From: Pedobacter cryoconitis
Lineage (GTDB): Bacteria > Bacteroidota > Bacteroidia > Sphingobacteriales > Sphingobacteriaceae
Reading direction: 5' to 3'
DNA length: 64,000 nt
Assembly (NCBI RefSeq): GCF_003259615.1
Contig: NZ_QLLR01000002.1
Coordinates: 186,001 to 250,000 of the forward strand
Shown: positions 61,901 through 64,000 of the stretch, piece by piece
Layout: every line of letters starts with the position of its first letter
Numbering within the stretch: position 1 is the first letter of the stretch
Program-made: the position numbers and the translations under genes
The notes under the pieces: model-generated
Database searches by the model: none
Told to the model about the DNA's origin: nothing
What the model saw: only the letters and a program-made list of their open reading frames with translations

Positions 61901-62298
61901 AACTGGAACACAAGGAAATACCCTTTGAATACCTCAGTGGAAAAACGACAAACAGAGAAAAGAAAGTAGAAAACTTCCAGCAGAACGACAACATACGTGT
62001 TTTCCTGATCAGTCTGAAAGCTGGCGGAACCGGCCTAAACCTTACACAGGCAGACTACGTATACCTCGTAGACCCCTGGTGGAACCCCGCTGTAGAAAAC
62101 CAGGCCATTGACCGCTGTTACCGTATCGGTCAGAAAAAAAACGTAGTGGCTATCAGATTAATCTGTCCAGACACCATCGAAGAAAAGATCATGAAACTTC
62201 AGGAGACAAAAAAGGAACTCGTTAACGACATCATACAAACCGATACCTCCCTATTAAAGTCACTATCAAAAGCTGACCTTATCGAACTATTCAGCTAA
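58912..62298 (+). CDS. SNF2-family helicase with SWIM zinc finger
   Basis: This 1128-residue protein is a Swi2/Snf2-type ATP-dependent DNA translocase. The ATG at 58912 is preferred over 58843. An N-terminal SWIM finger lies at residues 88-100, with Cys88-x-Cys90-x7-Cys98-x-His100. A long middle region of unknown fold follows. The motor has DDMGLGKTIQIIAF (Walker A Lys701), VVPTTLIFNWQAEIAKF, FLDESQTIKN (motif II, DESQ in place of the usual DEAH/DEAQ), ITGTPIENNTFDLYGQL, SLKAGGTGLNLTQADYVYLVDPWWNPAVENQAIDR and RIGQKKNV. This bacterial SWIM-SNF2 type is widespread in Bacteroidota, with roles suggested in transcription recycling or repair. The tRNA-Cys is divergent upstream. Confidence 0.92.
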   Translation: MADIPNLFETAKNPSDTYIIADFKPILFNTVFILKHSSAQADTTAPDYFNLAPQHISIGYASFINNNTAIKFPQVDVRLHQNDLILSCRCPALKSRLCEHQMQVLFNLIERPELRVFFDQQLRHEKIRAFATAYGLENESPDDLFTLEYANKKFEIIPVIKDLLPITKESNTLLKELLLPKPGLPFLKHNPVEEDTNKILVLKQHRYYSHFQADLLECTLTATGKIKNPLKQLNAMDYIWATENPEELKFYTAISKFQQNYETAQAEADINGLKALVKNPLELDVFYHDPKISPNLTISSVIPVKLKSLQLDIRLAVNLTNGFYTISGELILDNKAYDLKLLNIKFSYFIFYNGTLYLIDNPDFLRVVDFFRQNNNHLVIHESKYAEFKEDILSKLENKIHINYSYLKPATHEQLKETHFDQSTEKIIYLSDSENYVLITPVMKYGNVEVPVLSRKQIHAADHAGNIFTVTRDEQEELQFISSMTHQHPHFEEQLDKDCFYLHKKRFLDEGWFLAAFEEWHQQNITILGFNQLKGNHVNPNKAKITIAVNSGLNWFDTAFEVAFGNQKVPLKHLHRSIRNKSKFVKLGDGTMGLLPQEWIDRLTKYFNAGEVVDESIRTPKVNFTEITDLYEDEVLSAEVKLELSAYKAKIADFKNIKKVEIPAALNATLRDYQKEGLNWLNFLDEFNFGGCLADDMGLGKTIQIIAFILSQRNKGHQNTNLIVVPTTLIFNWQAEIAKFAPDLKIHTIYGADRIKDHEDFSNYEIILTSYGTLLYDISWLKNYFFNYIFLDESQTIKNPDSLRYSAVRLLQSRNKIAITGTPIENNTFDLYGQLSFACPGLLGSKQYFRDHYSSPIDKFKDTRAATNLKKKVSPFILRRTKKEVASELPDKTEMVIYCEMGTTQKNAYDACKNEYKKFLLSEKDDHAEKHTLHILKGLTQLRQICNSPALLKDNLLHGATSSKITTLMEEIDSHSPQHKILVFSQFVTMLDLIKKELEHKEIPFEYLSGKTTNREKKVENFQQNDNIRVFLISLKAGGTGLNLTQADYVYLVDPWWNPAVENQAIDRCYRIGQKKNVVAIRLICPDTIEEKIMKLQETKKELVNDIIQTDTSLLKSLSKADLIELFS

Positions 62299-62346
62299 TC
62301 CCAGTAATCCTGAAAGCTATCCAGAGGGTACCTAACATTTTATTTT

Positions 62347-62637
62347 CCAACAAGCAATCCTAATAACAATCCAACAAGTAAACCAATAACAATCCAACAA
62401 GTAAACCAATAACAATCCAACAAGTAAACCAATAACAATCCAACAAGTAATCCTAATAACAATCCAACAAGCAATCCTAATAACAATCCAACAAGCAATC
62501 CTAATAACAATCCAACAAGCAAACCAGTAACAATCCAACAAGTAAACCAATAACAATCCAACAAGTAAACCAGTAACAATCCAACAAGTAAACCAGTAAC
62601 AATCCAACAAGTAAACCAGTAACAATCAAATCGTTAG
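62347..62637 (+). repeat. 23/24-bp minisatellite, 12 copies
   Basis: CCAACAAG occurs at 62347, 62371, 62394, 62417, 62440, 62464, 62488, 62512, 62535, 62558, 62581 and 62604, with a degenerate thirteenth copy near 62627. Steps are 23 or 24 bp. Two unit types, AAACC(A/G)(A/G)TAACAAT (23 bp) and AATCCTAATAACAAT (24 bp), are arranged in blocks, with a hybrid unit at 62512. It lies in the spacer between the SNF2 stop and the terminator, and the changing length step rules out coding use. Confidence 0.92.
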
Positions 62638-62644
62638 TTTAGAG

Positions 62645-62733
62645 AAATAAAAAAAGCCATATATGTGTTTTCCAGACCTAATTCCCGTTCGGGGAATTCC
62701 AGTCGGAAAACACATATATGGCTTTTTTTATTT
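62645..62733. terminator. Long nested inverted repeat, probable bidirectional terminator
   Basis: Arms 62645-62673 and 62705-62733 are a perfect 29-bp inverted repeat. The 31-nt loop holds a second hairpin (AATTCCC...GGGAATT) bracketed by GAC...GTC. It lies between the convergent SNF2 and hypothetical genes. The architecture matches the element at 11937-12020. Confidence 0.85.
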
Positions 62734-62750
62734 CCCTTTTACAAAACCCT

Positions 62751-63428
62751 TTACACAGCAGTAAACTTATACGTTAACCCTTCCCCTTCACTAGAAAACG
62801 CCAACCCATACTCCCCCCCATCCTCACTCACATAAACCTTTCCCTGCGCAAAACCAGGCAACCCCTTCTTACTCACCTGTTCAAAATAACTCTGAAAATC
62901 CTGCTTCAGCCCCTCCTCACTCTTCGGCCCGCTTGCAAGCGTCTGTTCAGGAAGCGAAGACGACCTCATCTTATCCAACCCTAACATCATAATATCAAAA
63001 TACCACGAATCTGTCAACTTCATAGCCTCGATAGCTAACCCATCTACAAACCCCAGTAAATTATGTCTGAAACTCGTTCCCTCATCCATAAAAAACCTTA
63101 ACCCCGTAGACTTCGTCCACTCCGCACGCTCTCCCACATCCCCATTACCACTCACCCCGTAAAAAGCTACCAAATACTCCAGCGACCCCGTTACAATCTT
63201 CTCCTCATGATTTATATTTTCATCCAGCACCTGCTGAGAAACACTGCTCATTAACCTGTCAAAATACGTAGAATCCCCAGTAAAGCTCATTCCGGAAATC
63301 TTCACCCCTGGTAAACCACCACAACCCCTTCGGGCCAGGATTCCACTCTTATAAATTTTTATATTCAGTGCCTCTTCCGTTCCAGACTTCACTGTAATTA
63401 ATACCTGCTCAACCTCAGACTTATCCAT
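62751..63428 (-). CDS. Hypothetical protein
   Basis: This 225-residue protein has no signal peptide or membrane segment and no family I recognise. The ATG at 63428 is preferred over the TTG at 63434. The N-terminal part carries LITVKSGTEEALNIKIYKSGILARRGCGGLPG, with a Gly-Cys-Gly-Gly turn; the middle has TYFDRLMSSVSQQVLDENINH and LGFVDGLAIEAMKLTDSWYFDI; the C-terminal end repeats YGLAFSSEGEGLTYKFTAV. It follows a DUF4249 gene by 53 bp on the same strand and may be co-transcribed. No function is proposed. Confidence 0.72.
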   Translation of the reverse strand: MDKSEVEQVLITVKSGTEEALNIKIYKSGILARRGCGGLPGVKISGMSFTGDSTYFDRLMSSVSQQVLDENINHEEKIVTGSLEYLVAFYGVSGNGDVGERAEWTKSTGLRFFMDEGTSFRHNLLGFVDGLAIEAMKLTDSWYFDIMMLGLDKMRSSSLPEQTLASGPKSEEGLKQDFQSYFEQVSKKGLPGFAQGKVYVSEDGGEYGLAFSSEGEGLTYKFTAV

Positions 63429-63481
63429 TTTCAAATAAAATAAATTATAACAAGCAAACCGCCCGATCCGCGAAATTACAA

Positions 63482-64000
63482 TTAAAATTTAGCTATCGCA
63501 GTTAAATTAGTAGACTGGCAAGCATTAAACACCCCCAAAGCACCACCAGAAATATTGCTCAGCGGATTTGCAGGATTATCAGTCTCCTGCCCGATTGTTG
63601 CATTTAAAGTCCTGTAATAATCATAAGTCCCCTTATCAATACACTGTAACTCCACCCGCATTAAATCACCATTATTGATCAGCGGATTACCAAACTTCTT
63701 ATCCGTCTCATAATAAAGCTCATTATCGAAAGTCCTGCCATCCGTCGCATCATCATTGCGTACAAAAGAACCCTTTACCAACACACTGTTTACCCACTGT
63801 CTGATTCTGTAATAATTCCCCTTACCCACCGGATCAGTAAACACAGGCACCATAAAAATCTTGTCCTTATCCAGCTCAAAATGCTTCGCATAAAGCTTAT
63901 CCACCTTAACCGCCTTCAAAGGAATCGTTGAAGTTGCCACATAAGTCTTACCACTCAACTTTACAGTCATCTGGTAAGTATGTCCAGCTATCCCCTGCAA
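63482..64000 (-). CDS. DUF4249 lipoprotein, 5' part beyond window
   Basis: The frame is open at the window edge, so only the last 172 residues are visible and no true start is seen. They match the DUF4249 pattern: GHTYQMTVKLSGKTYVATSTIPL, VDKLYAKHF, VFTDPVGKGNYYRIRQWVN and the closing NISGGALGVFNACQSTNLTAI. DUF4249 lipoproteins commonly sit beside TonB-dependent receptors with a carboxypeptidase-like domain in Bacteroidota, so such a gene is expected to the right. The beta-rich fold probably helps binding at the outer membrane. The missing N terminus should contain a lipobox. Confidence 0.85.
   Translation of the reverse strand: MQGIAGHTYQMTVKLSGKTYVATSTIPLKAVKVDKLYAKHFELDKDKIFMVPVFTDPVGKGNYYRIRQWVNSVLVKGSFVRNDDATDGRTFDNELYYETDKKFGNPLINNGDLMRVELQCIDKGTYDYYRTLNATIGQETDNPANPLSNISGGALGVFNACQSTNLTAIAKF

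Noticed and set aside
62332..62625. Minus-strand frames coding for Trp/Leu/Val-Gly-Leu repeats (membrane-like)
   Set aside because: They are produced by the 23/24-bp tandem repeat; the 23-bp step shifts the frame at every unit, and the frames exist only because the repeat lacks stops.
62347..62637. CRISPR array
   Set aside because: Units are contiguous with no unique spacers, and no cas gene is present.

Overview
The window reads as a chromosomal segment of a Bacteroidota bacterium, most likely Sphingobacteriaceae and Pedobacter-like. The evidence is a SusC/SusD pair beside a hybrid-two-component-type regulator, TonB-dependent receptors with carboxypeptidase-regulatory domains, a PorP/SprF protein next to a type-B (gliding-motility C-terminal) secreted protein of the type IX secretion system, many lipoproteins of Bacteroidota DUF families, and almost no Shine-Dalgarno sequences. 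No rRNA, integrase, intact insertion sequence or CRISPR array was seen. One tRNA (Cys) is present.

Layout. 1-9.4 kb: the 3'-truncated end of cobyric acid synthase, a GH30 lipoprotein glycosidase, a GNAT acetyltransferase, a thioredoxin-fold lipid-free envelope protein, the T9SS substrate/PorP pair and an inositol-phosphate synthase. 9.8-15 kb: small envelope proteins, a TonB receptor and a Cys-containing small secreted protein, separated by repeat-rich spacers. 15-20.5 kb: a five-gene L-fucose-type (6-deoxyhexose) oxidation operon (two SDR dehydrogenases, FAH-family hydrolase, UxaA-family dehydratase, mutarotase) divergent from an AraC regulator. 20.5-26.7 kb: a SYLF protein, then a candidate RiPP locus made of a full-length class I lanthipeptide dehydratase (LanB), a LytS/LytTR-type two-component system and a previously uncalled 50-residue peptide with a Ser/Thr-rich, Cys-free C terminus. 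26.9-33.2 kb: the complete suf Fe-S assembly operon sufBCDSE-sufT-sufR, with a perfect inverted repeat overlapping its predicted promoter. 33.3-41 kb: M1 aminopeptidase, a HipA-like kinase/DUF3037 pair, unknowns, and a NarL-type two-component system. 41-49 kb: a SusCD locus with a DUF1080 protein and a regulator whose phospho-acceptor histidine is displaced. 49-57 kb: small proteins, HAD phosphatase, Oar-like TonB receptor, DUF4142, DUF1345 and an ECF sigma factor. 57.2-58.8 kb: a gene-poor, repeat-containing stretch with fragments and tRNA-Cys. 58.9-64 kb: an SNF2/SWIM helicase, a 23/24-bp minisatellite, a nested inverted-repeat terminator, an unknown protein and the end of a DUF4249 protein.

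The most interesting item is the LanB locus: a complete dehydratase without LanC, transporter or protease, next to a peptide without cysteine. If the two belong together, the product would carry dehydroamino acids but no thioether rings. Other items worth a look are the displaced histidine in the SusCD regulator, the SufR-operator candidate, and two nested inverted-repeat terminators that share one architecture. All functional calls rest on reading motifs by eye; no database search was run.
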